Of a DNA stretch of 64,000 bases, positions 6,976 through 18,601 are shown piece by piece. The notes under the pieces are model-generated. The model searched no databases. It saw only the letters and a list, made by a program, of their open reading frames with translations, and had not been told where the DNA came from. How positions within the stretch are numbered: position 1 is the stretch's first letter; the number at the start of each line of letters is the position of its first letter. The position numbers and the translations under genes are program-made. This stretch comes from Fimbriimonadaceae bacterium (GTDB taxonomy: Bacteria; Armatimonadota; Fimbriimonadia; Fimbriimonadales; Fimbriimonadaceae), in contig JADLBH010000010.1 of assembly GCA_020847855.1 (NCBI GenBank), positions 1-64,000 on the forward strand, given 5' to 3'.

Positions 6976-9969
6976 ATGAGCCGGAAGAAGCAAGGAAACG
7001 CCTACTACCGAGGCTGGGAGCAGTTCGAGAACCCCGAGGCGTTCGACCGTGTACGAGCCGACGAGTTCCCAGCGCGCGAGACCTTGCCGGGCATTGACCG
7101 TCGAAGCCTGCTCAAGCTAGCAGGAGGTGCGGCCGCCCTCGCGACGCTCGGCTCGGGATGCAGGTTCCAGCCCCAAAGGAAGATCGTCCCCTTCGTACAC
7201 GCGCCGGACTCGTACGTGCCGGGCAAGGACAAGTACTTCGCATCGGCGGCCACGCTCGACGGCTACGCGACCGGAATCCTCGTGCGCTCCTATGAAGGGC
7301 GACCCGTAAAGATCGAAGGCAACCCCCACCACCCTTCCAGTCTAGGAGCGTGCAACCACAGGACGATGGCGGAGACCGCCGTCATGTACGATCCCGAGCG
7401 GCTTCAGGCGCCCTCGCTTCAGGGCAGCTTTGGCACGTGGGGGCAGTTCTTCACCGAGGCCCTCGCGGGCGGGAAGCTTGCCCTACTCACCGGGAACGTG
7501 TCCTCACCGGCCTTGCACGGTCAGATCCAGGCCTTTCTCCAGCGCTTTCCAGGCTCGCGCTGGTTTCAATACGACGCCGCGAACCGCGACTCCGCCCGAG
7601 AGGGCGCCGTACTCGCCTTCGGGAGGACGGTTGAGACGATCTACGACTTCGAACGGGCCGACGTCGTGCTCGGGTTGGACGCGGACCTGTTCATCGAGGG
7701 GCCGGGCACGGTGGCCTATGGCCGGGCAATCGTTGGGAGGCGCGACCCCGAAGGGGAGATGAACCGCCTCTATGCAGTCGAGAGCGCTCCCACGACCTTT
7801 GGGGCCACGGCAGACCACCGATACCCTGCAAAGCCCTCCGAGGTGCTTTCGACGGCCAAGGCCATCGCAGCCGCATTGGGCGTGCCCGGCAGCGTTGGTG
7901 CCAAGGGCCCTGACTCCGTGCCCGTCATGGAGATCGTGGCCGACCTCAAGGCTGCCGGATCCAGAGCCGTGGTCGTGCCAGGGGAGTTTGCAAGCGCGGC
8001 GGTTCACGCGTGCTGCCACGCGATCAACCATGCGCTCGGGGCGGTCGGCACGACCGTGCGCTACACCGAGCCCGTCCTTGCAGACTGGCAGAACAACAGC
8101 AACCAGCTCAGGCAACTCGCCTCGATGCTCGAAGCGGGCGAGGTGCAGTCCGTCCTGATCTTCGGAGGGAACCCGGTCTACGCCGCGCCCGGAGACGTGA
8201 AGTTCGCGGAGGCGCTCGCTAAGGCGCCGTTCTCCGCACATCTCACACTCGCCGACAATGAGACCTCGGCGGTGTGTCGCTGGGCGTTGCCTGCGTCCCA
8301 CTTCCTCGAAGCATGGGGCGATGGCAAGGGGCATGACGGCTCGCTCGCGGTGGTCCAGCCGCTCATCGAGCCCATGTACGACTCGAAATCGGAGATCGAG
8401 GTGCTGGAGACTTTGCTCGAAGGGTCTCGATCTGGCGAGCGGATCGTCGCCCAAGGATGGGGGCTGAGCCCAAAGGGCTGGAAGGAGATGCTCGCTCGCG
8501 GGGTCTCGGCCCCGAAAGGTGCTCCGAGCCCAAACGTCTCGCCCATTCCGAACCTGCTCGCCGGGCTACCGGACGGTGGGTCGGGCACCGAGGTCCGCTT
8601 CCTTCCCGATCCCAACGTTCACGACGGCCGGTACAGCAACGTCGCCTGGCTCCAAGAACTTCCAAAACCCGTCACGAACCTGACCTGGGACAACTCGATC
8701 CAGGTGAGCCCGGCGACGGCGAAGAAGCTCGGCGCGGGCCAACAGACCAAGATCATGGGGGTCATCCCATTCTATGGGGCTCACGACATCGTCCGGCTCA
8801 CCGTGGGCGAGTCGAGTGTGGAGGGCCCGATCTTCGTGAACCCAGGGATGGCGGACGACACCGTTGTCGTCCACATGGGCTATGGCAGGACGAGGGGAGG
8901 CGCGTTTGGCACCGTAGGCAACCCCGAGACCCACGGCGGTGGCTTCGATGTCATGAAACTGCGGGGCACGGACTCGCCGTGGCTGGCCTCGGGCACTTTG
9001 ATCAAGGCCAAGGGCTCCTACCCGCTCGCGAACACCCAGTTCCACAACACGCTCGACGTCCATCCGGAGGACTCGGGGCGCGACATCATTCGTGAGGTCA
9101 CGCTCGCCGCCTACCGCGAGCACCCTGACGCCCTCGCCCACCCGAGCGGCGAGGAGGGAGGCGCGCACCACGAGGATCCGCACTTGCCCAAGCTCCTCTA
9201 CAACAACGAGAAGGAGTTCTTCGACCCGACGACGAACTACCAGTGGGCGATGACGGTGGACCTCAACCTCTGCACGGGGTGCAACGCTTGCGTCACCGCC
9301 TGCCAGGCCGAGAACAACATCCCGACGGTCCAAAAGGAGCAAGTCATGAACGGCCGGGAGATGCACTGGATCCGCGTTGACCGCTACTATCGCGCCAACG
9401 GCGAAGAGTTCGACGAGGCGAACCCCAGGATCACGTTCCAACCGGTCGCCTGCCAGCAGTGCGACGCCGCTCCGTGCGAGCCCGTGTGCCCCGTCGCGGC
9501 AACCGTCCACAGTCACGAGGGACTGAACCAGATGGTCTACAACCGCTGTGTCGGCACGCGATATTGCAGCAACAACTGCCCATACAAGGTCCGCAGGTTC
9601 AACTTCCTGCACTTCACGAAGCGGTTCGAAGACGTCTCAGTACTTCACCTAATGCAGAACCCCGACGTCTCCGTCCGCGGAAGAGGGGTCATGGAGAAGT
9701 GTACGTACTGCGTCCACCGGATCAACCACGCGCGCATCGAGGCGAAGAAGGAGGAACGGGAGATCCGTGACGGCGAAGTGGTCACCGCGTGCCAGCAAGC
9801 CTGCCCCACCGGGGCAATCGTCTTTGGAGACATGCGACGGGAGTCCAACGCGGTGGCAAAGACCAGGGCTAGCCGACGAAACTACATGTTGCTGGAGGAG
9901 ACGAATTCTCGTCCGCGCACGACCTATCTGGGCAAGGTGAGGAACCCGAACCCCGCCTTGGAGGCTTGA
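6976..9969 (+). CDS. actB: Alternative complex III subunit ActB, molybdopterin-enzyme-like and Fe-S protein
   Basis: A 997-aa protein. Residues about 40-60 have a twin-arginine-like signal (DRRSLLKLAGGAAALATLG) ending at a Cys. The first about 740 residues resemble the molybdopterin oxidoreductase fold (ActB1), which in known ACIII carries no molybdenum. From residue 766 an NrfC/PsrB-like part (ActB2) has four Cys clusters: CTGCNACVTAC, CQQCDAAPCEPVCP, the CVGTRYCSNNCP group and CTYC/CQQACP. These should hold three 4Fe-4S clusters and one 3Fe-4S cluster. The ATG at 6976 is chosen because an earlier frame opening overlaps actA. Confidence 0.93.
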   Translation: MSRKKQGNAYYRGWEQFENPEAFDRVRADEFPARETLPGIDRRSLLKLAGGAAALATLGSGCRFQPQRKIVPFVHAPDSYVPGKDKYFASAATLDGYATGILVRSYEGRPVKIEGNPHHPSSLGACNHRTMAETAVMYDPERLQAPSLQGSFGTWGQFFTEALAGGKLALLTGNVSSPALHGQIQAFLQRFPGSRWFQYDAANRDSAREGAVLAFGRTVETIYDFERADVVLGLDADLFIEGPGTVAYGRAIVGRRDPEGEMNRLYAVESAPTTFGATADHRYPAKPSEVLSTAKAIAAALGVPGSVGAKGPDSVPVMEIVADLKAAGSRAVVVPGEFASAAVHACCHAINHALGAVGTTVRYTEPVLADWQNNSNQLRQLASMLEAGEVQSVLIFGGNPVYAAPGDVKFAEALAKAPFSAHLTLADNETSAVCRWALPASHFLEAWGDGKGHDGSLAVVQPLIEPMYDSKSEIEVLETLLEGSRSGERIVAQGWGLSPKGWKEMLARGVSAPKGAPSPNVSPIPNLLAGLPDGGSGTEVRFLPDPNVHDGRYSNVAWLQELPKPVTNLTWDNSIQVSPATAKKLGAGQQTKIMGVIPFYGAHDIVRLTVGESSVEGPIFVNPGMADDTVVVHMGYGRTRGGAFGTVGNPETHGGGFDVMKLRGTDSPWLASGTLIKAKGSYPLANTQFHNTLDVHPEDSGRDIIREVTLAAYREHPDALAHPSGEEGGAHHEDPHLPKLLYNNEKEFFDPTTNYQWAMTVDLNLCTGCNACVTACQAENNIPTVQKEQVMNGREMHWIRVDRYYRANGEEFDEANPRITFQPVACQQCDAAPCEPVCPVAATVHSHEGLNQMVYNRCVGTRYCSNNCPYKVRRFNFLHFTKRFEDVSVLHLMQNPDVSVRGRGVMEKCTYCVHRINHARIEAKKEEREIRDGEVVTACQQACPTGAIVFGDMRRESNAVAKTRASRRNYMLLEETNSRPRTTYLGKVRNPNPALEA

Positions 9970-9971
9970 CA

Positions 9972-11426
<1,455 letters not shown>

Positions 11427-11428
11427 CC

Positions 11429-11992
11429 ATGTCCCACGGTAGAGACACCGCCCCCAAGCCGTTTGGCGTCGTAGCCGAGTTCCTGGACGCGGAGTCGTTG
11501 CTCGAAGCGACGAGAAAGACCCGTGAGGCGGGCTACCGGGCCATTGACGCCTTCAGCCCCGTGCCGGTCCATGGCCTCACCGACGCCATTGGGTTCGACG
11601 ACAGCCGACTCTCTTGGCAGGTCTTCGGGGCAGGGCTCACGGGGGCGCTCGCCGGACTCGGGCTCCAAGTCTGGACCTCGACTGCCGTCTACCGGCACCT
11701 CGTCGGCGGCAAGCCCTTCATCAGCCTTCCCATGTTCTTCCCGGTGCTCTATGAATGCACGATCCTTTTCTCGGCCGGAGCTGCGACGGTGCTGATGTTC
11801 AAGCTCAATGGCCTGCCCAAGCCGCACCACCCCGTTTTCAATGCCAAAGCCATGGATCGGGCCAGTAGCGATCGGTACATCCTTTGCGTCGAGGCCGAAG
11901 ACCCCAACTATGACGAGGAGGCCCTCACCAGCTTCTTCCACGGAATGGGTGCTGAGTCCGTCGAGAGCGTACGGACCTCGGAGGGGTACTAA
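11429..11992 (+). CDS. actD: Alternative complex III subunit ActD (DUF3341)
   Basis: A 187-aa protein of the ActD/DUF3341 type. A ferredoxin-like N-terminal part (FGVVAEFLDAESLLEATRKTREAGYRAIDAFSPVPVHGL) is followed by two transmembrane helices (about 70-90 and 105-130) and a short C-terminal domain. ActD is a structural membrane subunit without cofactors. The gene starts 2 bp after actC and is followed within 1 bp by actE. Confidence 0.92.
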   Translation: MSHGRDTAPKPFGVVAEFLDAESLLEATRKTREAGYRAIDAFSPVPVHGLTDAIGFDDSRLSWQVFGAGLTGALAGLGLQVWTSTAVYRHLVGGKPFISLPMFFPVLYECTILFSAGAATVLMFKLNGLPKPHHPVFNAKAMDRASSDRYILCVEAEDPNYDEEALTSFFHGMGAESVESVRTSEGY

Positions 11993-11993
11993 G

Positions 11994-12656
11994 GTGAGAA
12001 GCAGGGCACTTTGGCTCGCGAGCCTGGCCGCACTCTTTGCCGGCCTGGGCTGTCACCAGGACATGTGGCTCCAGCCCAAGGCCCTGAGCCAGACGAAGAC
12101 TCCCGTTTTCGCCAATGCAGCCGCGTCCCGAGCCTCGGTGCGCGGCACTGTGGAGTTTGGCAAGCCGATGACCGACGAGGCGTACTACACGGGAAGGGTG
12201 AACGGGGTGCCCGTTTCCGAGTTCCCGATCCCAGTCACGGAGGAGCTTCTACGCCGCGGAAAGGAGCGCTTCATGGTGAACTGTAGCCACTGCCACGGTG
12301 CCATCGGCAACGGCAAGGGCATGATCGCCCAGCGGGGCTTCACGCTCGCAAGGCCCGTCGGGAACTATCACAGCGAACGGCTACGCAATATGCCCATCGG
12401 GCACTTCTTCGAGGTCATTACGAACGGCTATGGCACGATGTATCCGATGAAGTCCAGGATCAAACCGGCAGACCGCTGGGCGATCGCCGCCTATATTCGG
12501 GTTTTGCAAAGGAGCCAGTACACTCCGATCCAACAGATCCCCCAAGAGGAGGCGGCTCGCCTGGAGGCGCTTCCCCGCGAGCCTGGGCAGGATGCTCCGC
12601 CCGAGCCCAAGATCATGCAACCCAAGCCGGCGATGCCAGCGGGAGCGAACCTATGA
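11994..12656 (+). CDS. actE: Alternative complex III subunit ActE, monoheme cytochrome c lipoprotein
   Basis: A 220-aa protein from GTG 11994; the open frame extends upstream inside actD, but this start gives a clear lipoprotein signal (ALWLASLAALFAGLGC, lipobox Cys near residue 20). One heme c motif, CSHCH, sits mid-protein with GAIGNGKGM after it. The likely Met ligand is in MYPMKSRI, before the usual C-terminal helix (ADRWAIAAYIRVLQ). ActE is the electron exit of ACIII towards the oxidase. Its end overlaps actF by 4 bp. Confidence 0.92.
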   Translation: MRSRALWLASLAALFAGLGCHQDMWLQPKALSQTKTPVFANAAASRASVRGTVEFGKPMTDEAYYTGRVNGVPVSEFPIPVTEELLRRGKERFMVNCSHCHGAIGNGKGMIAQRGFTLARPVGNYHSERLRNMPIGHFFEVITNGYGTMYPMKSRIKPADRWAIAAYIRVLQRSQYTPIQQIPQEEAARLEALPREPGQDAPPEPKIMQPKPAMPAGANL

Positions 12657-13843
12657 ACGAGACGACCCCGAGCAGGATTGACCGAGTGATGATGATCGCT
12701 GGCGCGATCGCGGTCTGCGCGGGATTTGTCCTGAGTCTGATCGGGATCCCCATGGCGGGCGGAGCGAAAGGGCTCGCCCAGTCCTACTTTTTCGCGTTCG
12801 CCTCGGTCGCGACCTTGACGATCGGCTTCTTCGGACTCACTCTGCTCCACCACACGACGCGGGCACGTTGGGGCTTTCCGGTCCTGCGAATCGTGGAGGC
12901 AGGGGGAGGGTGGCGCCAAATCCTCTTCGTGGCCCTGGCCTGGATCCCGGTCGCCTTCGTCTGGAGAGAGGCGCTCTACCCTTGGTCCAACCCTGAGGTC
13001 GTGGCGAGCGACCCGATCCTCCAGTTCAAGGCGCCGTACTTGAACGACGCGCGCTGGATCGGCTTCTCACTCTTCGCTTTCGCGTTCATGGCGTGGATGA
13101 GCTACCGAAACTCGCTCTGGCAAAGAAAGGAGGACGAAACTGGCGACAAGAAGTGGCGCGACCTCCGCACGAACTGGAGCTCGCCGGGCCTGGTCGCCTT
13201 CTTCCTGATCGGGAACTTCCTCTACACAGACTGGGTGATGAGTCAGGATCCGCACTGGTCCTCGACCATGTACGGGATCCTCTTCGTCGTGGGCGGCATG
13301 CTCGCCGCGCTTGCCCTCACCACCCTGGTCTTCTGCAGCCAGACCAAGAAGGCTCCGTTCGCCCGCGTCACGGAACCTTGGCTCACAAACGACCTGGGCA
13401 ACATGTTGCTCACCGGCACGATGATCTGGGCTTACTTTGCGTTCAGCCAATACCTGATCATTTGGAGCGGTCATTTGCCGGAGTACATCCCCTATTGGCT
13501 GCGGCGCTCCAACAACGGCTGGCACTGGCTCGGCAACACGCTGATCGTGACCCAATTCTTCATCCCGTTCCTGCTCCTGCTCATCCCGAAGGTCAAGCGG
13601 GTGCCTGCCCTGCTGGGGACGGTCGCGGGATGGATCCTGCTCATGCGCTTCCTCGACTTTCAATACATCGTGGTGCCTACCTACCGTGAGCAGATGGCCT
13701 TCCAGCCGCTCGACCTGGGGCTGCTTATGCTGCTCCTTGGCTTATGGGCGATCAACTTTGGCAATTCGCTCGGACAGAGCGCACTGATTGTGGACCGGCT
13801 CCCCAAGGGCCATGTCCAGGAGCCTGTGACCGACCATGCATGA
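12653..13843 (+). CDS. actF: Alternative complex III subunit ActF
   Basis: A 396-aa polytopic membrane protein with about ten hydrophobic segments, of the NrfD-related ActF type. In known ACIII structures ActF mirrors ActC, may form a proton path and has no redox cofactor. It overlaps actE (ATGA) and the next gene by 8 bp. ActA to ActF are in the usual order and all look intact. Confidence 0.9.
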   Translation: MNETTPSRIDRVMMIAGAIAVCAGFVLSLIGIPMAGGAKGLAQSYFFAFASVATLTIGFFGLTLLHHTTRARWGFPVLRIVEAGGGWRQILFVALAWIPVAFVWREALYPWSNPEVVASDPILQFKAPYLNDARWIGFSLFAFAFMAWMSYRNSLWQRKEDETGDKKWRDLRTNWSSPGLVAFFLIGNFLYTDWVMSQDPHWSSTMYGILFVVGGMLAALALTTLVFCSQTKKAPFARVTEPWLTNDLGNMLLTGTMIWAYFAFSQYLIIWSGHLPEYIPYWLRRSNNGWHWLGNTLIVTQFFIPFLLLLIPKVKRVPALLGTVAGWILLMRFLDFQYIVVPTYREQMAFQPLDLGLLMLLLGLWAINFGNSLGQSALIVDRLPKGHVQEPVTDHA

Positions 13844-14267
13844 CAACGGCAACCAGCACGAGGACAAGAACCTCTTGGAGGAGCTTGGCTATGAGCCAAG
13901 AGACGTACAGAACGTCGCGTTCCCCAAGAACTCTGCGATTTTCGCCATCTGGTTCTCCGCCACATGCGTCATCGCCTGGCTCTTCACCACCTTGATCGCG
14001 CCCGACATGGTCAAGCCTCGCACCGAAGAAGCCTTGGCACGACGTGCCGCGCCGCCGGAGGGCGTCCCGCTCCTGCAGAGCGACGAGACCGCGGCCCAGG
14101 ACATCAAGGACCTTCGAGCCGAGGAAGAACTGCACTCGACAACGTACGGCTGGATTGATCGCAAGTCCGGGCACGTCAGGGTTCCCATTGATCGTGCCAT
14201 GGTCGAGATCGAGAAGGAGGGGCTGCCCTCTCGGCCTGGGGCGAGGTATCCGGAGGGGGAAGAGTGA
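13836..14267 (+). CDS. Small single-span membrane protein of the ACIII/oxidase operon
   Basis: A 143-aa protein with one transmembrane helix (IFAIWFSATCVIAWLFTTLIA, about residues 35-55) and a C-terminal segment YGWIDRKSGHVRVPIDRAM. As far as I recall, similar YGWxDR...IPIDRAM ends occur in small proteins encoded between ACIII genes and SCO in other phyla. Function is unknown; a part in oxidase assembly or the ACIII-oxidase supercomplex is inferred from its place between actF and sco, with overlaps at both ends. Confidence 0.75.
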   Translation: MHDNGNQHEDKNLLEELGYEPRDVQNVAFPKNSAIFAIWFSATCVIAWLFTTLIAPDMVKPRTEEALARRAAPPEGVPLLQSDETAAQDIKDLRAEEELHSTTYGWIDRKSGHVRVPIDRAMVEIEKEGLPSRPGARYPEGEE

Positions 14268-15130
14268 GGCTCGTCCCCGCCATCGCCCTTCTGGTGCTCG
14301 CGATCCCTGCTTGCGCCCAGCTCTACAAGCCGCCCACCGGGGCCGTGCCGGGCGAGTCGCGGGTCGCCACCTCGGCCGCAGGCAAGGACGTCCGCGTTGA
14401 CCAGCGCCTCGGCGAGTACGTTCCGCTCGATGCGAAGTTCACCGACGACTCGGGTCAGGAGATCCGCCTTGGCGACGTCTTCCGAGACAAGCCCGTGGTC
14501 GTGCTCCCCGTCTTCTACCGTTGTCCCGGCATCTGCGCACGTGAGTTCGCCGCGATTTCCGCCAGCTTTGCCGGCTTCAAAAAGGCGCACCTAGGCGGGG
14601 ACTTCGACTTTGTCGTCGTCGGGATTGATCCTAAGGAGACCCACGACATGGCCGCCACGAAGAAGGACGAGGTGATCTCCCAAGCCTTGGGCGGCAAGGC
14701 GACCCACGATCTGCGGATCCAGGCCGAACGAGGCACTCATTTCCTCACCGGTGACATCGGCGAGATCCGAAGGGTGACCGATGCCCTCGGATTCAAGTTC
14801 ACCTACGACGAGGCGAGCGGAAACGTGGTCCACCCGCAGGGCCTCATGGTGCTCACCCCCTCGGGCAAGATATCCCAATACTTCCTGGGCGACGACTACC
14901 CGCAGAAGGTGCTCCTGGACTCGATCAAAAAGGCGGGCGCGAACGGGATCGGTTACCGGGACGACCGCCCCTTCTTCTTGGCGTGCGTCCAGCTCGACCC
15001 GTTGACAGGTCAACGGACGATCAATATCCTGAACACCGTCCGAACGCTGGGCGTCGCGACGGTGCTCTGCATTCTCATCGCTGTGATCTACTCTGCACGC
15101 AAATACAAAACACCCGGAGGGAAGGGTTGA
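14264..15130 (+). CDS. SCO1/SenC-family copper chaperone for cytochrome oxidase
   Basis: A 288-aa protein with an N-terminal signal (LVPAIALLVLAIPACAQ), a thioredoxin-fold SCO domain with the Cu-binding C-x3-C motif in YRCPGICAREF, and a C-terminal helix (LGVATVLCILIAVIYSA) that should anchor it. SCO proteins deliver copper to or reduce the CuA site of oxidase subunit II, here encoded by the next gene. The expected third ligand His lies in the region around GNVVHPQGLMVL. The GTG start overlaps the previous stop (GTGA). Confidence 0.9.
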   Translation: MRLVPAIALLVLAIPACAQLYKPPTGAVPGESRVATSAAGKDVRVDQRLGEYVPLDAKFTDDSGQEIRLGDVFRDKPVVVLPVFYRCPGICAREFAAISASFAGFKKAHLGGDFDFVVVGIDPKETHDMAATKKDEVISQALGGKATHDLRIQAERGTHFLTGDIGEIRRVTDALGFKFTYDEASGNVVHPQGLMVLTPSGKISQYFLGDDYPQKVLLDSIKKAGANGIGYRDDRPFFLACVQLDPLTGQRTINILNTVRTLGVATVLCILIAVIYSARKYKTPGGKG

Positions 15131-16221
15131 ACCTCTTCCGCGGCCTGCCGATCTACCCCGAGCCAGCGAGCGAGAACGCCCTGCGCTACGATCTCCTCTT
15201 TTGGACGATCACGCTCCTATCGTTCTTCTTCTTCGTCTTGGTCGGCGGCCTTGCCCTCTACTTCGTCGCGAAGTACCGAAGCGGCAGCAACGTAGTTCGC
15301 TCGAACCCGATGGATCACCACACGGGCCTCGAGATCCTTTGGAGCGGAATCCCGATCCTGCTGGCGCTCGCCGTCTTCGCCTGGTCAACGAACAACTTCG
15401 TGAACCACCAGCGGCGTATGCCCAAGGACGCCCTCGAAGTGTTCGTTATCGGCAAGCGCTGGATGTGGCACCTTCAGCACATGAACGGGATCCGAGAGAA
15501 CAACGAGCTCCATGTTCCCGTGGGCACCCCGGTGAAAATGACGATGATCTCTCAAGACGTCATCCATGCGATGTACCTGCCCGACTTTCGAGCGCAGTTC
15601 CATGTCGTGCCTGGTCGATACACCGAGCTCCACTTTACGCCTACCAAGGTGGGCCGGTTCAAAATGCTCTGCGCCATGCACTGCGGCACCAAGCACAGCG
15701 AAATGGTCGGCTTCGTCCATGTGATGGAAAAGGCCGAGTTCGCCAGATGGCTCGAGAACGGAGGGAACCGAAACATCCCCGTGGCACTCGACATGAAGGA
15801 GCGTGGCGCGCAAGTTTGGGCCGAGAAGAACTGCGGCAACTGCCACGGGGATTCGGACAACGTTCGGGGCCCCAGTCTCGCAGGACTCATGGGCTCGAAG
15901 CGACAAATGACCGACGGCACGACGGTCCTAGCCGACCGAACCTACGTCCGCGACAGCATTACCGCGCCCTGGCGACAGATCACCCAAGGCTATCGGGCGG
16001 AAATGCCGGAGTACAGCAATCTGACCGAGCCCGATATCCTCGCGCTCACTGCGTTCATCGAGTCGTTGACGAAACCGAGCGGCGAGGCCCCGGCCGATGC
16101 CCTTTCCCCACGTGACAAGACGCGACCGCTCACCTCCGCCGACGACAACGTGACGGACATCGCGAACAAATACGGGAAGCCAGTGGTCGGGCAGCAACAA
16201 TTGGGAGGTTCGAGGAAATGA
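15127..16221 (+). CDS. coxB: Cytochrome c oxidase subunit II with fused cytochrome c domain (caa3 type)
   Basis: A 364-aa protein starting at TTG 15127, overlapping the SCO stop (TTGA). Two N-terminal helices are followed by a cupredoxin domain: the Trp-rich [10 protein letters not shown], the first CuA His in [11 protein letters not shown] and the cluster [12 protein letters not shown]. In most homologues the residue in the Met position of CAMHC is Glu; its main-chain carbonyl binds copper, so the site can still form. A C-terminal heme c domain has CGNCH, with a likely Met ligand in [11 protein letters not shown]. This makes the enzyme a caa3 oxidase that can take electrons straight from ACIII. 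Confidence 0.93.
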   Translation: MNLFRGLPIYPEPASENALRYDLLFWTITLLSFFFFVLVGGLALYFVAKYRSGSNVVRSNPMDHHTGLEILWSGIPILLALAVFAWSTNNFVNHQRRMPKDALEVFVIGKRWMWHLQHMNGIRENNELHVPVGTPVKMTMISQDVIHAMYLPDFRAQFHVVPGRYTELHFTPTKVGRFKMLCAMHCGTKHSEMVGFVHVMEKAEFARWLENGGNRNIPVALDMKERGAQVWAEKNCGNCHGDSDNVRGPSLAGLMGSKRQMTDGTTVLADRTYVRDSITAPWRQITQGYRAEMPEYSNLTEPDILALTAFIESLTKPSGEAPADALSPRDKTRPLTSADDNVTDIANKYGKPVVGQQQLGGSRK

Positions 16222-17927
16222 GCACTACGCTACAGGAACAAATCGCCTCGCCAGAACGAGGCGTCAAGAAGAACTATCTGAACGCGGATCACACGATCGC
16301 GTCGTGGTTGCTCACGACGGATCACAAACGCATCGCCGTGCTGTACCTGGTCTCGATCTCGATCATGTTCTTTATCGGGAGCATCGCGGCAGCGTTCGTC
16401 CGGTTCGAACTCACCTCGCCCTACGGCCAGTGGCTCACGAGCGAGCAGTACAACAAGATGTTCACCGCGCACGGCGTGGTGATGATCTTCTTCTTCCTCA
16501 TCCCGTCCGTTCCTGCCGTACTCGGCAACTTCGTGCTCCCGATGGCGATCGGGGCACGCGATCTCGCCTTCCCGCGCTTGAACCTATTGAGTTGGTATTT
16601 CTTCGTCATCGCGGCTGTGCTCATGCTGGCCACGCTGGCGATGGGAGGGATTGACACAGGTTGGACCTTCTATACGCCCCTGAGCAGCCTTTACTCGGAC
16701 ACCCAGGTGACCATGGCCCTGGTGGCCGCGTTCATCGCAGGCTTCAGCTCGATCTTCACCGGTCTGAACTTCGTCGCGACCGTACACAAGATGAGGGCAC
16801 CAGGCATGACGTGGTTCCGAATGCCGCTCTTCGTCTGGGGATCCTACGCCACCAGCCTCGTGATCCTGCTCGGTACTCCCGTGGTGGCGATCACCCTGCT
16901 GCTCGTGCTCTTCGAGCGCGTGTTCAAGATCGGCATCTTCAGCCCTGAACTCGGAGGCGACCCGGTGCTCTTCCAGCACATGTTCTGGTTCTACTCCCAC
17001 CCTGCGGTGTACATCATGATCCTGCCCGCGATGGGCGTGGTCAGCGAGCTCTTCGCGTGCTTCTCGCGCCGGCGGGTCTTCGGGTACGAGTTCGTTGCGT
17101 TCTCCTCGTTGGGTATCGCCTCCCTCGGCTTCCTCGTTTGGGGCCACCACATGTTCCTGTCGAGCCAGTCGGTCTTCCAGGGCGTGGTCTTCTCCCTGTT
17201 GTCGTTCATGGTCGCGATCCCTTCCGCAGTGAAGGCGTTCAACTGGACGGTGACGCTCTACAAGGGCTCGGTCCATTTGACGACACCGATGATCTATGCC
17301 CTCGCCTTTCTCGGTCTCTTCTTGATCGGCGGGCTCACCGGGCTCTACCTGGCTTCGATGGACACGGACGTTCACCTGACCGGCACGTACTTTATCGTCG
17401 CCCACTTCCACTACGTCATGGTGGGGGGTGGGATCCTCGGGTTCCTGGGTGGGCTCCACTTTTGGTGGCCGAAGATGTTCGGACGGATGTACAGCGAGTT
17501 CTGGGGTCGGCTCAGTGCCCTGATCGTGTTCGTCGGGTTCAACTTCACGTTCTTCCCGCAGTTCATGCTGGGCTACCTGGGCATGCCGCGCCGCTACCAC
17601 CTGTACGCCTTTGCCCCCGAGTGGCAGTTCTATAACGTCCTCTCCACCGCGGGCGCGACCGTGCTCGGCGTCGGTTTCCTCCTGCCAGCCTTCTATCTCA
17701 CGGCCTCGCTCGTCAAGGGCAAGAAGGCGGGGCCGAACCCCTGGGGCGCCAAGGGCCTCGAATGGGAGAACGCCGACTCGCCCCCGATCACAGAGAACTT
17801 CGAGCGCATTCCGATCGTCACCGGTCAGGTCTACGACTATGACGCTGAGGAGGACAGCCGCCTGATCCGTGCGGAGCTGGACGACCACGAAAGGCGGGAC
17901 AAGGCGCACCTTCCGGGAGAGCACTAA
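16218..17927 (+). CDS. coxA: Cytochrome c oxidase subunit I, A2-type
   Basis: A 569-aa protein with twelve-helix architecture. Heme and CuB ligands are visible: [22 protein letters not shown] (CuB His and cross-linked Tyr), [11 protein letters not shown] and [11 protein letters not shown]. The D-channel Glu of A1 enzymes (GHPEV) is replaced by the Tyr-Ser arrangement YSHPAV, the mark of A2-type heme-copper oxidases such as that of Rhodothermus marinus. The K-channel Lys is present in [11 protein letters not shown]. It reduces oxygen to water with proton pumping. It overlaps coxB by 4 bp and coxC by 1 bp. Confidence 0.95.
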   Translation: MSTTLQEQIASPERGVKKNYLNADHTIASWLLTTDHKRIAVLYLVSISIMFFIGSIAAAFVRFELTSPYGQWLTSEQYNKMFTAHGVVMIFFFLIPSVPAVLGNFVLPMAIGARDLAFPRLNLLSWYFFVIAAVLMLATLAMGGIDTGWTFYTPLSSLYSDTQVTMALVAAFIAGFSSIFTGLNFVATVHKMRAPGMTWFRMPLFVWGSYATSLVILLGTPVVAITLLLVLFERVFKIGIFSPELGGDPVLFQHMFWFYSHPAVYIMILPAMGVVSELFACFSRRRVFGYEFVAFSSLGIASLGFLVWGHHMFLSSQSVFQGVVFSLLSFMVAIPSAVKAFNWTVTLYKGSVHLTTPMIYALAFLGLFLIGGLTGLYLASMDTDVHLTGTYFIVAHFHYVMVGGGILGFLGGLHFWWPKMFGRMYSEFWGRLSALIVFVGFNFTFFPQFMLGYLGMPRRYHLYAFAPEWQFYNVLSTAGATVLGVGFLLPAFYLTASLVKGKKAGPNPWGAKGLEWENADSPPITENFERIPIVTGQVYDYDAEEDSRLIRAELDDHERRDKAHLPGEH

Positions 17928-18598
17928 TGGCCGCGCACGCACACGCAGAATCCATCGAGGACTCGGTCTACTTCCAGTACGAGACGCTAGAACAGCAACA
18001 GGAGACCTACATCCTCGGGATGTGGGCGTTCCTGCTCACCGAGATCATGATGTTCGGGGCCCTGTTCCTGGCCTATACCGTGTATCGGTTCCAGTACCAG
18101 CGCGACTTCTTCATCTTTCACGAACAGCTGGACTGGAAGCTCGGTGGCCTCAACACGGTCGTGCTCCTCTCCAGCTCCTTCTCGATGGCGCTGGCGGTGC
18201 ACTACCACCAGATCAAGAAAAAGGCAGCGACGCTCTGGTGCCTAGCCTTTACCAACCTATGCGCCTTCGGGTTCCTTGCGATCAAGTCCATCGAGTATGG
18301 CGAGAAGTTCAAGCACCACCTCTTCCCGAACGACTCGTTCGTCTGGGACGCGGCGTTGCACGGCGGGAACCCAGAGCACGCCCGGATCTTCTTCAGCCTT
18401 TACTTCGTGATGACCGGACTGCACGGCATCCACGTGCTGATCGGGATCCTTGTCATCACGACCCTCATGGTCTTGATCGCGAAGAACCATCGTCTCATCA
18501 CGGACTACATCCCGACAGAAATGGTCGGCCTGTACTGGCACTTCGTTGACCTCGTCTGGATCTTCCTTTATCCCCTTTACTACCTTATCCCCAAGTAG
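17927..18598 (+). CDS. coxC: Cytochrome c oxidase subunit III
   Basis: A 223-aa five-helix subunit III. It has the typical LGMWAFLLTEIMMFGALFLAY, a GLHGIHVLIG helix and an end VGLYWHFVDLVWIFLYPLYYLI. Subunit III stabilises subunit I and its proton uptake. The ATG shares one base with the coxA stop. Confidence 0.95.
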   Translation: MAAHAHAESIEDSVYFQYETLEQQQETYILGMWAFLLTEIMMFGALFLAYTVYRFQYQRDFFIFHEQLDWKLGGLNTVVLLSSSFSMALAVHYHQIKKKAATLWCLAFTNLCAFGFLAIKSIEYGEKFKHHLFPNDSFVWDAALHGGNPEHARIFFSLYFVMTGLHGIHVLIGILVITTLMVLIAKNHRLITDYIPTEMVGLYWHFVDLVWIFLYPLYYLIPK

Positions 18599-18601
18599 GC
18601 C

